This document shows, in pieces, positions 22,901-33,660 of a stretch of DNA of 64,000 bases. Origin of the DNA: Hirudinaria manillensis. Taxonomy: Eukaryota; Annelida; Clitellata; Hirudinida; Hirudinidae. A program made the translations under genes and the position numbers. The notes beneath the pieces were generated by a model, which saw only the letters and a list, made by a program, of their open reading frames with translations, had not been told where the DNA came from and did no database searches. The stretch spans positions 8,187,501-8,251,500 of the forward strand of contig CM067529.1 of assembly GCA_034509925.1 (NCBI GenBank). Direction: 5' to 3'. The first letter of the stretch is position 1. Every line of letters begins with the position of its first letter.

Positions 22901-23920
22901 ATCAAAACCTTGAACGTCCATGAGGAGGAAACAGACCTGGCAATGTTGTGCAACATTCAAATTATTGCTCAATTTAAATTAATTAAATTCTCCAATATCT
23001 AAACTTAATAAGTGAGCCAATATAAAGTATCTGGCTCACCAAAACCATGTTCAGTTAAGTGTCCAAGTTGTTACTCAAATTATCCATACATTCAGACTGT
23101 TTTAAAACCACCTTTTTACCCCGGCCTTTAGAAATAAAGAATGGTTCACTCCACATAACAATACCATTAGTTACAGGGTGATTGCTGCGTTTCCATGGGA
23201 AGCCATCAACTGGTTCATTAGAGCAATCCATCCAACCCTGAAATAGAATTGTAATTTTAAAAGTTCTAATGTGTTTATTAAATTTTACAATTGCAATATA
23301 TGTTGCATATAATTCTAAGCATTCTTTAAGAATCATTTGGATATGAAAAAATACTCTTTTGTCATTATTGTCAAGCAGTTAATCAGAAAATAAAATTTTA
23401 AACAAAAATTTACAATGACAACATTTACAATGACAACATAAATATTGCCTTGAAAGACAGAGGCAACCCACCTTTTTCTTATAATTCCTTAGGTATCTCA
23501 TCAAGACATTTAATATAAATGAATTTCCTTTCCCTCTGTTTCCCATTCCTGCTACAATCACGACTTTGCTGGACTGTACCTCACTATCTAGGAAGATTCT
23601 TGAGAGAGCATCTTCGTTAAATTCATAATTACCGTTGCCTTTACATTCCAAAATTTGAAGAGCCTCAGCTACTGTTTTGATAAAATAAGTAATGATTTAA
23701 GAATTTGGGTGAGAATAGTAAGCCAATTATTAGGCTGATTGTAATAAAACGTCTAAACAATTAAAAAAAAATTATAGAATTCGACCAATAGAAATCAATA
23801 TAACTTGAGGCAACATGACAATAAGTTGTTTGTGATTTTGTCATCATAAAATAAAAAAGGTCCCCTCTAGATTTTCAAATTAAATAAAACACAAAAACTA
23901 TTACCTCCAAAGACCGCCAT
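19914..23920 (-). CDS. Atlastin-like dynamin-family GTPase, 12 exons, integrity doubtful
   Basis: Exons inferred on the minus strand: 23920-23905, 23671-23472, 23237-23112, 22936-22790, 22435-22373, 21594-21505, 21314-21194, 21085-20964, 20612-20550, 20469-20398, 20346-20225 and about 20101-19914. Atlastins fuse ER membranes using a GTPase head, a three-helix middle and a C-terminal membrane hairpin. Visible here are the P-loop region, EPVDGFPWKRS...VMWSEPF, the G3 LLMDVQGF, the G4-type IMRDWSDERYSYG, then AYCKLFKETEEKIPEPE and ATNEADNAASIAQAEIMY of the middle domain. Phases agree through exon 11. Oddities: the P-loop reads GMGNRGKGNS instead of the usual GxxRKGKS, the phase into the last exon does not fit, and no membrane hairpin was found. 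It may be a diverged or dying paralogue. Confidence 0.75.
21845..22175 (-). repeat. Diverged copy of the LINE 3'-tail repeat family, inside an atlastin-like intron
   Basis: It shares phrases with the tails at 5782-6180 and 25222-25687 (AATGAGAGCTTTC..., AGGCCAACGAG..., GACAGGGACATC..., AAACGTTTGAAGA...), but with heavy divergence. Orientation is as in the right arm at 25687. A hydrophobic ORF here (21807-22001) is an artefact of this repeat. Confidence 0.65.
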
Positions 23921-25215
23921 TGTGAAAAAGAAAAAGCAACGCTCGATCACATAATTAGGAATTAGTCCGTAACGAGTTATCGACCATAACATTGAACCAT
24001 TAAAAAGAAAATTGTTATATATTGAAAAATAAACAAATTTGAGAATTTAAAATGAATAAACTCAGTGCAAACTTTTTATTGAATTTTGAATTAGTTATTT
24101 GTCAAATTCAAATCGTCTGTAAATATCAATTTATAATTTTTAATATAAATATTTTAAACATAGAGTTTAATTAACTAGATATTATTTACTTTTTGATTTT
24201 AAAATAACTTTTAAAACAATTGTTTTTATAAAATTATTTGCAATAATTAACCTGACTAGGGGAGAGCGGGCTAAATGCACCATTGGATTTTAAGGAGAAC
24301 AATAAAATTTTAATGTAAATTTAACTCACCCAAATTATAGAGAAATTTTTGTCAAATCCAGCTCACTTTTTTCGAAAATATTTTTACTTTATCCATGGCA
24401 GACGAGCTTTTCTGTATTCGGCGGAGAGAAGTAATTTTTTTGTTGCTATATACAAACCGAGATAGAATAAATAGGATGGTTGTATTCTGCCTAAAAAATC
24501 CTTTAATTCCATGTCTTTTTACGTTTCTAAAGCAAATTGCTGGCACAACAAATTACGCATATATTCATGAAAATGTTTTATTTGAAAGTGATTTCCTTAA
24601 CTATCATTTCTATTTTCATTTTTCAATTCTCATAGCCCTAAGAATGAGATATTACAAAATTTTTGTTGAATTGGTTCGAATATTATAAAAATCAACAACC
24701 ACATCATTAGTCTAAAGAGCATTATGGATCCCTTTACTGAAATATACATTTGCATTGAAATTTTTGACTTTTTTTCAACAAAATTTGTTTTGGACATATA
24801 CTGATATGAATGGAGTGATATGATGTGCATAAGAGGTGCGTTTATTTCTAGGAGAGGAAGGCTTCCCTGACCCCGATCTAGTTTTACGGTTTGTCAATGT
24901 ACAATACATGTTAGGCTACTTACCTTGGCAACTGAGACTCACCGAAATCTTGTGAGTTTATTCTTATTTTCATTAAATGTAGCTCGCAACAATTAAATGT
25001 TTCTTGCAAATTATTTTTCCAGCTCAATAACAACTCACTGCAACTTGCCGTTCTCTGAGTTTTACAAGAGATGTTTTTGCGGACGTAAAACAGAGATGTG
25101 GCATCTGACAGTCATAGCAATATTGTTTGAACATGAACATAATTTTTTGATTCTGTGTTTGGTATATGTTCTTGACCAACGATCAAGGTTTTTTTTGATA
25201 ATTTGGAACAGGTCA
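23921..25215. other. Upstream of the atlastin-like gene, no gene seen
   Basis: Highly AT-rich. Small ORFs on both strands have no recognisable similarity and no splice context. Probably the promoter region and spacer. Confidence 0.45.
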
Positions 25216-25221
25216 TCTATA

Positions 25222-25687
25222 GATGCTGGAAACTCCTCCTCGGAGCTTTCCGACAGGGATCCTCAGAGAAGGTCCCCCATCTTCGAACGTTTCGGCCCTT
25301 TGAAACCCCTGACGTTCTCCGGGGGTGGGCCGCATCCGGTGATCAGCCGGATGTCCCTGTCGGTTTCCATTGTGCGGACTCAAAGCTTAGGCTTTGGAAG
25401 GCTCTCATTGGCCTCTTTATGCCATCACGTGCCAGACTGGAGCGACTACTGAAAGCCGGTGACGGAAATGTCTGTTACCGCGCGCCGCTGCAAAGAAAAT
25501 TTAAAGCCCAAGTCGATACTGTTGGGCGGCAGGGATGACGGAAAGAAGGCCACTGAGAGTCATTGGGGCTAGGTGGCGTCGCTTCAGCGACTGAGTGCAG
25601 CGACGAAAGAAGCCAACGAGAACCTTCAGTAGTCGCTCCAGTCTGGCACGTGATGGCATAAAGAGGCCAATGAGAGTTTCCAGCATC
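25222..25687. repeat. Foldback palindrome made of two LINE 3' tails in inverted orientation
   Basis: Left arm 25222-25457 matches 5782 to about 6015 in direct orientation. Right arm 25458-25687 is a reverse-complement version covering the same 3' end plus further tail sequence (about 5970-6180). The outer ends are exact inverted copies (GATGCTGGAAACT and AGTTTCCAGCATC). The element family tail thus appears twice, 3' ends outward. Confidence 0.85.
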
Positions 25688-25691
25688 TATA

Positions 25692-26364
25692 CCACGGCAA
25701 TGGCCATTTGGCACTCGGGAATAGACCGAGGGACAACTAGGAGAGCCTGGTGGCGACCTGGAAAGACAGGTGACGTCTCGGAAAGACGAGGCTCACAGAG
25801 TTTGTGATGGCTAACCAGTACGTTGACATATCTGTCCAAAAGGGAGGAGTTCCAGGTGTACCTGGTTGCATCGAACACACCTCCATGATATGGGAGGCGA
25901 TCCAGAGGGCCAGGAGGGGCCGGTTGAGTCTGTACGTAGTGTGGCTGGACCTAGCAAACGCATATGGGTCGGTGCCGCATCAACTCTTGTGGAAGACGTT
26001 GGAGGTACACCATGTGCCTCAGCCCGTTATACATATCCTCCAGGAATATTTTAACGGGTTCATGATGCGTTTCTCCACCCAAGCGTACACGACGAAATGG
26101 GTTCCTCTGCAGGTCTGGATAGCCATGGGGTGTGCGATCTCTCCGACCCTGTTCGTACTGGCGATGCAGATCCTACTGAAGGCAGTTGGGTCCGACATTC
26201 CAGAGGCGCACATTGGTAAGGGTGTGTACATGCCTCCAATAAAGGCATTCATGGACGACACCACCCTGATTATGAATAGGAAGCGAGTCGTTCAGGAAAC
26301 CCTGGACAAGCTGGACGACTTGCTAGGATGGTGTCGTATGGCCTTCAAACCTGCGAAGTCATAG
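25692..26364 (+). mobile_element. LINE reverse-transcriptase fragment (R2/NeSL-type, same family as 5782-7331)
   Basis: The ORF at 25804-26364 (186 residues) reads SVQKGGVPGVPGCIEHT, VVWLDLANAYGSVPHQL, IAMGCAISPTLF and the catalytic motif AFMDDTTL, ending MAFKPAKS. These phrases belong to a widespread RLE-type LINE family whose endonuclease end matches the piece at 5782-7331. It lacks its N-terminal part, thumb and endonuclease, so it is a dead fragment. It abuts the foldback tail at 25687. Confidence 0.82.
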
Positions 26365-26649
26365 AGTCTCTCTTTGGTTAGAGGGAATACTATTGTATTG
26401 TTTGGAATGGATTGTAATTTGCTGTATCATATTACTTCAATATTGAATACAATTCCACATATTTTTGTGTTTGGAAATTTTTGCACTCCCCTAGAAATAC
26501 TGAAATGAGTTGTTGTCATCAGATTTAGAGACTAGATATCAACCCTCATATTCTCAACATGATTTAGAAGATATGGAATGGCTTAGCCAGAACTTGCTTC
26601 CTGGCTTCCTTTTGACAGCCATTAATCAAATTACATTGTTATTTAGGTT

Positions 26650-26950
26650 GAAACATTTTGTTATAGCTTCAGAGATTATTAATCAGAACTGTTGTGGGAA
26701 ACTCAGAATTTCAGGGATCTTCAAATGTTTTAAAGCCCCTTATGCTCCCATGTGGGAGTGGGCTGCATGTGGTAATTGGCCAGATGTCCCTGTCTGTTTT
26801 CTCTTCTGGATTCACCTTTTGGTCATGAGAGGCTCTCATTGCCCTTCTTATACAATTCATTACTATCAGGACTGTAGGATTGGAGCAACTTTTGAAAGCC
26901 GTCATTGGTTTTGTATTGTTTGATTTGCACCTTGCCTTTTTGAGGCTCTT
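26650..26950 (+). repeat. Old diverged copy of the LINE 3'-tail family
   Basis: Recognisable through GGGAAACTCAGAATTTCAGG, GATCTTC, GTGGGCTGCATG..TGGCCAGATGTCCCTGTC and GAGGCTCTCATTG, each of which matches the left-arm tail at 25222 with many changes. It is the fourth member of this family in the window. Confidence 0.7.
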
Positions 26951-27159
26951 AGTGGTCTTCTGTCAATCCTGGCTACGTTATGATATTATATCACTAGATT
27001 TATGTTCTCACTAGCCTCACTAATCCAAGATAAGGAAAAAACTTGTATGTTTGAAACCCCAATTTCTAAGTGTCTAATTAATAAGCTAGAAAAAGTCTAA
27101 CGAAAATTCACTAAAGTAATGACAGCTGCTTCTCATATGTCATGTCCAGAGGGCTGATT

Positions 27160-27415
27160 ATTGACTTGTGTTTTGTTACAAAATTTTAAAAGGCTTCGCT
27201 GACTCTGAACTTTGCTCTCAGTTACTGCCATCGATATACTCGGTCACCAGGGGTCATCGCTTAAAATAGAATGTAGCATTTATGTAAGATTGATGTCAAT
27301 AAATTTTATTCTGCAAATCTTGTCGTGCCACTTTGGAACTCACTGACTCAGGAGATTGTAAACTCCACTATATATAGCCAATTCAAAGATCTTGATTTTT
27401 CGTGATTTCTATTTC
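27160..27415 (+). mobile_element. Degenerate LINE polymerase C-terminal remnant
   Basis: The conceptual reading gives CYKILKGFADSELCS, SVTRGHRLK, VVPLWNSLTQEIVNS and QFKDLDF in shifting frames, typical of the end of CR1/Jockey-type polymerases. It carries several stops and is an old insertion. Confidence 0.6.
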
Positions 27416-28859
27416 ACTCATAGATCCATTCAATTTTGTTTTCTTTTTTTCTTTTGCTTGACCTCCAAGCGGTCAATGGTCCAACTGCTCAAGTATGGAA
27501 ACAGAAGAAGATACACACTTTTTAGTTCACGGCTTTTAAAACTACAAACAGCTGATTAACCAACCTTTTCCAGACACAAGGATGCATGTCTAGCGGCAAT
27601 GCCTTTCCTCTGAGCATGACTCAGAGGATAAAGCATGCTGTGGTGAGGGTGAACGGACGGCAAACGGTTCTTGTCGAGCTGACACGAGTTTTTTCATCCT
27701 GTTGTCGTAGTCCGTCCAATCGCAAACAATCTGAAGAGAGAAATATTTGTTGGGAAGAGTTGAAAACAAGAATGTTTTATATTATGCCAAGTACTTGGAG
27801 ACAATGGGCAAGATTGCAATAAGCATCTGGAAAATCAGGCTTCAACTTCAGGGCAGTCTGGTAAGATGCAATTGCTTCTTGCATGTTTCCTGAATCCTTG
27901 TGAATAGAAGCCAGGTTGCTGTGGGCGTCGGCAAAGCCGGGGTTGATCTGGATTGCTCTTGCATAGCACTGCATTGCAGTCTGGACGTCCTAGAAAACAT
28001 TTTATTCCACCTCACTATACATATCTTTGTGTAATTTTTACTATTCTTTTTGCAGTAACATGAAGTAAGATTATAATTTTAAAAAGTGAATGTAGAGCAA
28101 AATAATGTATCAGAAACATCCATTAACAGAAGTAATTATGTAATGGAAATCCTTTTAAAAAGTATTGTTCTAAATATCTCTTTAGCAAACATAGTTAACA
28201 AACCTGCATCTCCTTGAGAGTGTTGCCCATGTTTGAATAAGCATCAGCAAATGTTGGGGATATCCTAATGGCTTCTTTATAATGCATCGGTGCTTCATGA
28301 AGCTTCCCCTGCTGCTGGAGAACTATGGCAAGATTCGAGTGGGCAACGGCAAACTCCGGGTATATCTGAAACCGAAGCATCGCTTCATCACCTTCCGGGT
28401 GGAAAACGTATTAAAACATCAAAAATACAGAAAATTTTCAATACCCGAGAGCTTTGCAATAGAGAGAAACTGCCTCTTCAGTAAAACCTTCTTCTCTTTT
28501 GATATTTTCCAGGTTGTTGAGTGAATCAGCATGATTCGGGCAAAGACTTAAGGCAGTGTCGTAGCATTCCTCTGCTTCCTTTACTAAACTTTTCTCTTTA
28601 AGAGCATTGGCCAGGTTACAACAGGCATCTGGGAAGTTTGGCTGGAGTTCTATTGCTTGACGATAGGCATCGATTGCCATGTCGATCAATCTAACAAGTT
28701 GCGTAAAATCTTGAAAATAAAACGTAACACTAAAACCGCAGAATGCCACAACTCACCCTTGCTCGTAATAGACACAAGCGAGATTCCCATGTACCACGGC
28801 GTGATTCGGAATCAAAGCCAAAGCTCTTAAATATGCTGAAACATCCCTGTAATGTAAGA

Positions 28860-29278
28860 ATATATTTTTAATGGAACAACTCTGCTTGGGGCAAAAACCG
28901 AGAAGAGTCCGGTTGGTTCTTTTGAATTCGAGTCCGAATATAGTAAGTTTCGGAGAAAGTTAGCAGAGGACTCTAGGAGGATTGAAGATAAAGAATCTGC
29001 TACTAGTGATATAAATTCATGTGCTATGCAAGGATCTATGTCATCGACACCACAACTATGGGATTTGTTGAAGGCACTGGAAAATTTGATGATCTCGAAA
29101 GGACTAGTTGGTATGAGACTCATGGACTGTAATTGGGAAAATCCACTCAGCATATCCGAGATGTTCCTGTCTGTTGTGGGAATAGTGCTGGCAATATTCT
29201 TTCCAATACAAGAGAAATAGCGATTGAATTGGCTGGCAGTTTCATGTGGAGTAAGCAAATCACCATTGTCATTCACAA
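28860..29278 (-). mobile_element. LINE fragment (linker/RT start) fused into an OGT exon
   Basis: Minus-strand reading: VNDNGDLLTPHETASQFNRY, FSCIGKNIAS, then FNKSHSCGVDDIDP, matching the region before RT motif 1 in APE-type LINEs (CR1/Jockey/RTE group). It directly follows the OGT reading ...NLGCVFNA at about 29280, so the chimeric ORF (29339-28827) is not a real fusion gene. Confidence 0.75.
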
Positions 29279-29404
29279 TGAGCATTAAACACACACCCAA
29301 GATTGCTCCAAGCCACAGCAAAATTGGGTTGAGTCTCAATGGCTTTTAGATAACATGCCTAAATTTGTGGAGGGCAGGATAGAAATGGGTCTTATTAAGT
29401 GGCA

Positions 29405-29470
29405 AAGACACGCCAGGACGCCGCACACATGCCGCGACCGCCGCGCTCTCGCCGCGGCGAGCTACTGATA
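29405..29470. other. Isolated GC-rich segment in AT-rich pseudogene intron
   Basis: About 65 bases rich in CCGC/GCGG (CGCGACCGCCGCGCTCTCGC and its vicinity), in sharp contrast to the surroundings, with CGCCGCGGCG forming a perfect palindrome. Possibly the relic of a GC-rich repeat. Confidence 0.5.
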
Positions 29471-30078
29471 CACGATGCAGTGACTGGAAATTCTTTAGAC
29501 AACTTTGACCACTAAAAGACTATATTGTCAGTGGCTCCTGTTTTATTAACATCTCCTACCTGTATGTCAATAGAGCAGGATCGTTCAGACATGACTTCTT
29601 TGACAGACACAAGGACGCACGCTCAACCGAATTAATTCGATAAAAAGAAAGTTCATCATTGAAAATAGTTGTTACATTGTACTGTGATAAGCAATTAGAT
29701 ATCAAATCAATACAATTCTTTGTGATCAATTCATCAAAGCCAATGATGAAAACTCTGCAATAAAAGCACTGCACAAAAGCCCAGCCACACATCATTACCA
29801 CACTAAAATGAAGTGATAGCATGCAGCAACATGACTTGTGGTAAACTGAATGATGAATGGTCGATGAAGGAAAGAGACGCAGCGCTCCACTTTTGCATTT
29901 CATGAGCCAAATGAATCCATTTGACCTAATATTGCAAGACTTGGAATTTCAAAGATTACATCCTGCTATTCATGCCAAATTCCAGTGATCGCAGCGCTGA
30001 AATTGAGGTGGAAAAATTCCCATCGCAGCAAGCATGTCAAGAATCTTTATGCACACGGCAGTTTGGTCCCCATTCCTA

Positions 30079-30228
<150 letters not shown>

Positions 30229-30984
30229 CTACTAACGGGATTATAGTTAAGAGCTGTAATATAAGTTTGGACAGCAGCATCTAATTCACCAGTAGCAACA
30301 AGAGCAGCGGAGAGAGTTATGTATCCATCTGTGAAGTCTGGTTTAAGTCTAACAGCATGCTTATAATGGGCCAAAGCTTCTGCCAACTGTCCTCTTTCCT
30401 TGTAAACGTTCCCCAGATTGGAATAGGCTTCGGCCAACAACGGGTCCTGCTTGATCGCCAACTGACTGAAGTAAGCCGACCTCAAAAAAATAACAATCCA
30501 CTGAATCAGATGATCAGGCTACATACCCCCATCATAACATTTACTCACTTGTCTAATCAACGACATTGAAAATGAATCGAAGTAGCAGAAGTACCCCCGT
30601 GTTGGCAGGATCAGTTCTCCAAAGCAACATACAATGCTGTTCTGCATGCTCGTAGTCTCCATTCTGATACTCGTGATGGGCCAGTTCTACCAGCGCCGAG
30701 AAGGAAATTATATTCTGGCGAACCAGTTCGCTCAGGGCTGCGAGTTGACAATGGCTAGCCATAAGTTTCTGCATGAATTAAAAACCTTATTAAGGCAATA
30801 AAACAAACATCTTACCCTTACCGTTGTTGTCAACAATTATGTTTGTCATTTTACCATAAAAGACGAATTTAAAAACGACTCGAACGACGGACCAAATATA
30901 CGACGATCAACCTCAGCACCAAAAGCGGAACGACATGCGAAGATCCGAAGATTACAGCTTCGGTGCTTCAAGCCTACATTACAA

Positions 30985-31666
30985 ATGATGTATACAGCGG
31001 AACTCGAGACCATCATCCACTCCCACGAACTCCACTGCCACATGTATGCTGACGACACCCAAGTATACGGTCACTGTAAACCCGACCATACCGAGGCCCT
31101 CTCCTCCAGGATGTCTCAATGTGTGAAGGCCATCAGCGACTGGATGTTCAGTAGCCGTCTGCAGCTGAACAGTAGCAAAACCGAGGTGATGTGGACTTCC
31201 TCGCCCAGACGTGCCTCGGCACTTCCTTCCACCCCGGTCACCATCTGCTCCGACGTTATCCACCCCGTGCTTTCCGTCCGCCACCTGGGGATCTGGCTGG
31301 ACTCGGACTGCTCCATGAGCACACACATCAACAAGATCTCCCTTTCTTGCTTCGCGTCCCTAAGGGAGATTCGCAGCATCGCCTCTCCTCTCTCCTTCGA
31401 GGTCAGGAAGAGCTTAATCACAGCCCTGATTCTCTCCAGGATTGATTACGGAAATGCTACGCTCGCAGGTCTCCCGTCCTGTCGACTGGAGCAGCTTCAG
31501 AGAGTTGTTAACACAGCAGCCAAGCTCATTTTCAACAAGAGGAAGTATGATCACGTGTCACCGCTCCTCTACGAGCTCCACTGGTTGCGCATTCACCAGC
31601 GCATCGACTACAAGATCGCCACGCTGGTTTTCAAATCTCTCTCGGGCTGCTCACCGTCCTACCTGC
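30985..31666 (+). pseudogene. CR1/L2-type reverse transcriptase, C-terminal part
   Basis: Uninterrupted ORF from the YADD palm motif through the thumb to the LTR insertion point. Without fingers, endonuclease and C-terminus it cannot be functional. Confidence 0.85.
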
Positions 31667-31853
31667 TGTTATATAATTGAACAATTATATTGCATAATAA
31701 TATGATTTATTATGTAATATACTTTTACGTACAATTCATAGTCTTTTGGACGCAGGTCCACATGGGTTTATTTGTTAATAAACGGGGGGCCTTACACACA
31801 CGAACTTGACCAGCAATCGCTTGGACTATACGTCGCGATTCGAAAACATAACA
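31667..31853 (+). repeat. 5' LTR of the gag-only element
   Basis: 187 bases, TGTTAT...ATAACA, same length as the right LTR. It includes an AATAAA-like AATAAAC signal near 31781. Confidence 0.93.
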
Positions 31854-32779
31854 TGGCGCAGTCGACGAATGTCTCGGATCTCAAGGCATCTGGCGATAGC
31901 TCCTTTATCTTGCCACCGCCACCTCCGTTGGAATTAGACTCAATCAATTCAGCGGAAGCATGGAGACGATGGAAGAGCGGTTATGGCACCTTCTTCAGAC
32001 TACGAAAAGGTGATCTGCTCCCAGAGGACAAAAGGATGTCTCTTCTCCTCCAAGCTCTCGGAGCTGGAGCGGTGTCGGTCTATTACGACATGGATTTCGA
32101 CAAGGAAGATGACAAGTTCTTACACGACGCCGTCTTACGGAGATTCGCAAAAAAATGCTCCCCAAAGAGACACGTTTTGGTGGAAAGAAACAATTTTTAC
32201 CGAATTGTCCGCAAAGCTTCCACGTTTGACTTTGTGGAAAGAGTAAAAAAGGCGGCCAGGAATTGTGAGTTTGGCGATCAAACAACCAACATGGTTAGAG
32301 ACAAACTCACTCTGACATACCCCGATCAAAACGTCAGGCAACGAATGATAGCTGAGGAAGATATCTCTTTGGACAACATGATGAAAGTGGCACTCATGCT
32401 TGAGTCGATCCAAACTAATTGTGACATGATCGACAGTAGCAGAGATATCTGGAGACTCACAAAGCCCATATTGATGAAGCAGGAGGAAAAAGAATGTCGG
32501 AATTGTGGCCAACGTCATGGGCCAAGATGTCCAGCCAAAGGGAGGGTGTGCAGAAGGTGTGGGAAAGGCAACCACTTCGAGAGGGTCTGCCGTGCCAGGA
32601 CAATCAGCAGTCTAGAAAGTCAAAGACATACTTTTGTAATAGACTCCTTAGAATGTCAACCCTTAAAAGGACCAAAGCGGTCGTGCGCATCCCAAGTTCA
32701 CTGTGGAAACTGTGGGAGAAAGCATCCACCAAAGAAATGCCTAGCGTTTGGCAAGCAGTGCTCATCCTGTGGCAAATAA
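31853..32779 (+). CDS. Gag-like zinc-knuckle protein of the LTR element
   Basis: The most plausible start is the Met at the LTR/interior junction (MAQSTNVSD). A longer in-frame reading starts inside the LTR at 31772. About 308 residues: a capsid-like helical region beginning with SAEAWRRWKSGYGTFFRL, then CCHC knuckles (CRRCGKGNHFERVC, and related Cys-rich stretches CRNCGQRHGPRC and CGNCGRKHPPKKC). A TAA stop falls within the last knuckle (CSSCGK, stop, then NHYVKCC), so the original reading went further. Style is Gypsy/Mag-like. It packages RNA in particles if functional. Confidence 0.8.
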   Translation: MAQSTNVSDLKASGDSSFILPPPPPLELDSINSAEAWRRWKSGYGTFFRLRKGDLLPEDKRMSLLLQALGAGAVSVYYDMDFDKEDDKFLHDAVLRRFAKKCSPKRHVLVERNNFYRIVRKASTFDFVERVKKAARNCEFGDQTTNMVRDKLTLTYPDQNVRQRMIAEEDISLDNMMKVALMLESIQTNCDMIDSSRDIWRLTKPILMKQEEKECRNCGQRHGPRCPAKGRVCRRCGKGNHFERVCRARTISSLESQRHTFVIDSLECQPLKGPKRSCASQVHCGNCGRKHPPKKCLAFGKQCSSCGK

Positions 32780-33231
32780 AATCATTATGTAAAATGTTGC
32801 AGAACCTCACAAGCTGGAAAGCAATTACAACAGGTTAAGGAAAAGTCCAAGAAAAATCATGACCGCAGCACTCAACGCAGCATCGAGTCCTCAGTCCTGG
32901 TACTAGAGTGAGGTTCAGCATTAACATTGGGTGGAGGAAAGGAGAAGTAAAGGCTAACGAGGGATCCTGGAGGTACAGAGTGGCGACAGATAGCGGTCAA
33001 GAGTTCATCCGGAATAGAAGATTCATATTTCCGACGCAAAAAGCACGGATTCATTTTCCAGCAGCCAATCGCACAAACACAGATCAGGAACATACCTCAG
33101 TAACACCGGAGCTGCAAGATTACAACATCTTCCGATGAATGATCCCTGAATGCGGAAATTAAAACTACTATGGAAGGTGTGTGAAACCCTCAGCCCGTTA
33201 CGCTTTCAAGTGAAAAAGCTTGGGTGGGAGA

Positions 33232-33418
33232 TGTTATATAATTGACCAATTACATTGTATAATAATATGATTTATTATGTAATATACTTTTACGTACAAT
33301 TCATAGTCTTTTGGACGCAGGTCCACATGGGTTTATTTGTTAATAAACGGGGGGCCTTACACACACGAACTTGACCAGCAATCGCTTGGACTATACGTCC
33401 CGATTCGAAAACATAACA
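33232..33418 (+). repeat. 3' LTR of the gag-only element
   Basis: 187 bases, differing from the left LTR at about four positions (for example GAACAATTATATTG versus GACCAATTACATTG), so the insertion is fairly recent. Confidence 0.93.
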
Positions 33419-33660
33419 TGCCATACACCCGCAGTGCGCACCTCCAGGGCAGACGCGGCCTCAGGTCCACATCCAGAGGCTCCCTCTTCCGCCCACACGC
33501 CAACCGCGCCACGCTTGACGGCAGGTCCATCGACGTCGTTGGGCCCAGGACCTGGAACAGACTAGATCCTGCAGTAATAACCTCAGACCCAGCCGGTTTC
33601 CACGACCTTCCTCTTCAGGGATAGTCACCCTCATCCCCCTCAGTGGCCTTGAAGTCCATC

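Larger units (their letters stand above)
31667..33418 (+). mobile_element. Non-autonomous LTR retrotransposon carrying only a gag-like ORF
   Basis: Two 187-base LTRs (31667-31853 and 33232-33418) begin TGTTAT and end ATAACA, perfect inverted termini, and differ at only a few positions. A tRNA primer-binding-like site (TGGCGCAGTCGACGAATG) starts right after the left LTR. A purine-rich tract (GGGTGGGAGA) directly precedes the right LTR. The interior contains one gag ORF and about 450 bases with no recognisable protease, RT or integrase. The element sits inside a LINE polymerase ORF, flanked by TGC on both sides (31664-31666 and 33419-33421). It fits the TR-GAG type of non-autonomous element. 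Confidence 0.92.
30965..33660 (+). mobile_element. CR1/L2-type LINE, 3' half, split by an LTR element
   Basis: The polymerase reads from before the catalytic motif (HMYADDTQVYGH) through SDWMFSSRLQLNSSKTEVMW, LGIWLDSD, LILSRIDYGNATLAGLP and DYKIATLVFKSLSG to SPSYLL at 31666. After the inserted LTR element (31667-33418) it continues as YTRSAHLQGRRGLRS...RSIDVVGPRTWNRLDP and ends about 33622. Removal of the insert restores the frame. The 5' half is absent. Confidence 0.85.

Noticed and set aside
28827-29339. 170-residue minus-strand ORF as a novel gene
   Set aside because: It is a chimera of an out-of-frame OGT exon and a LINE fragment.
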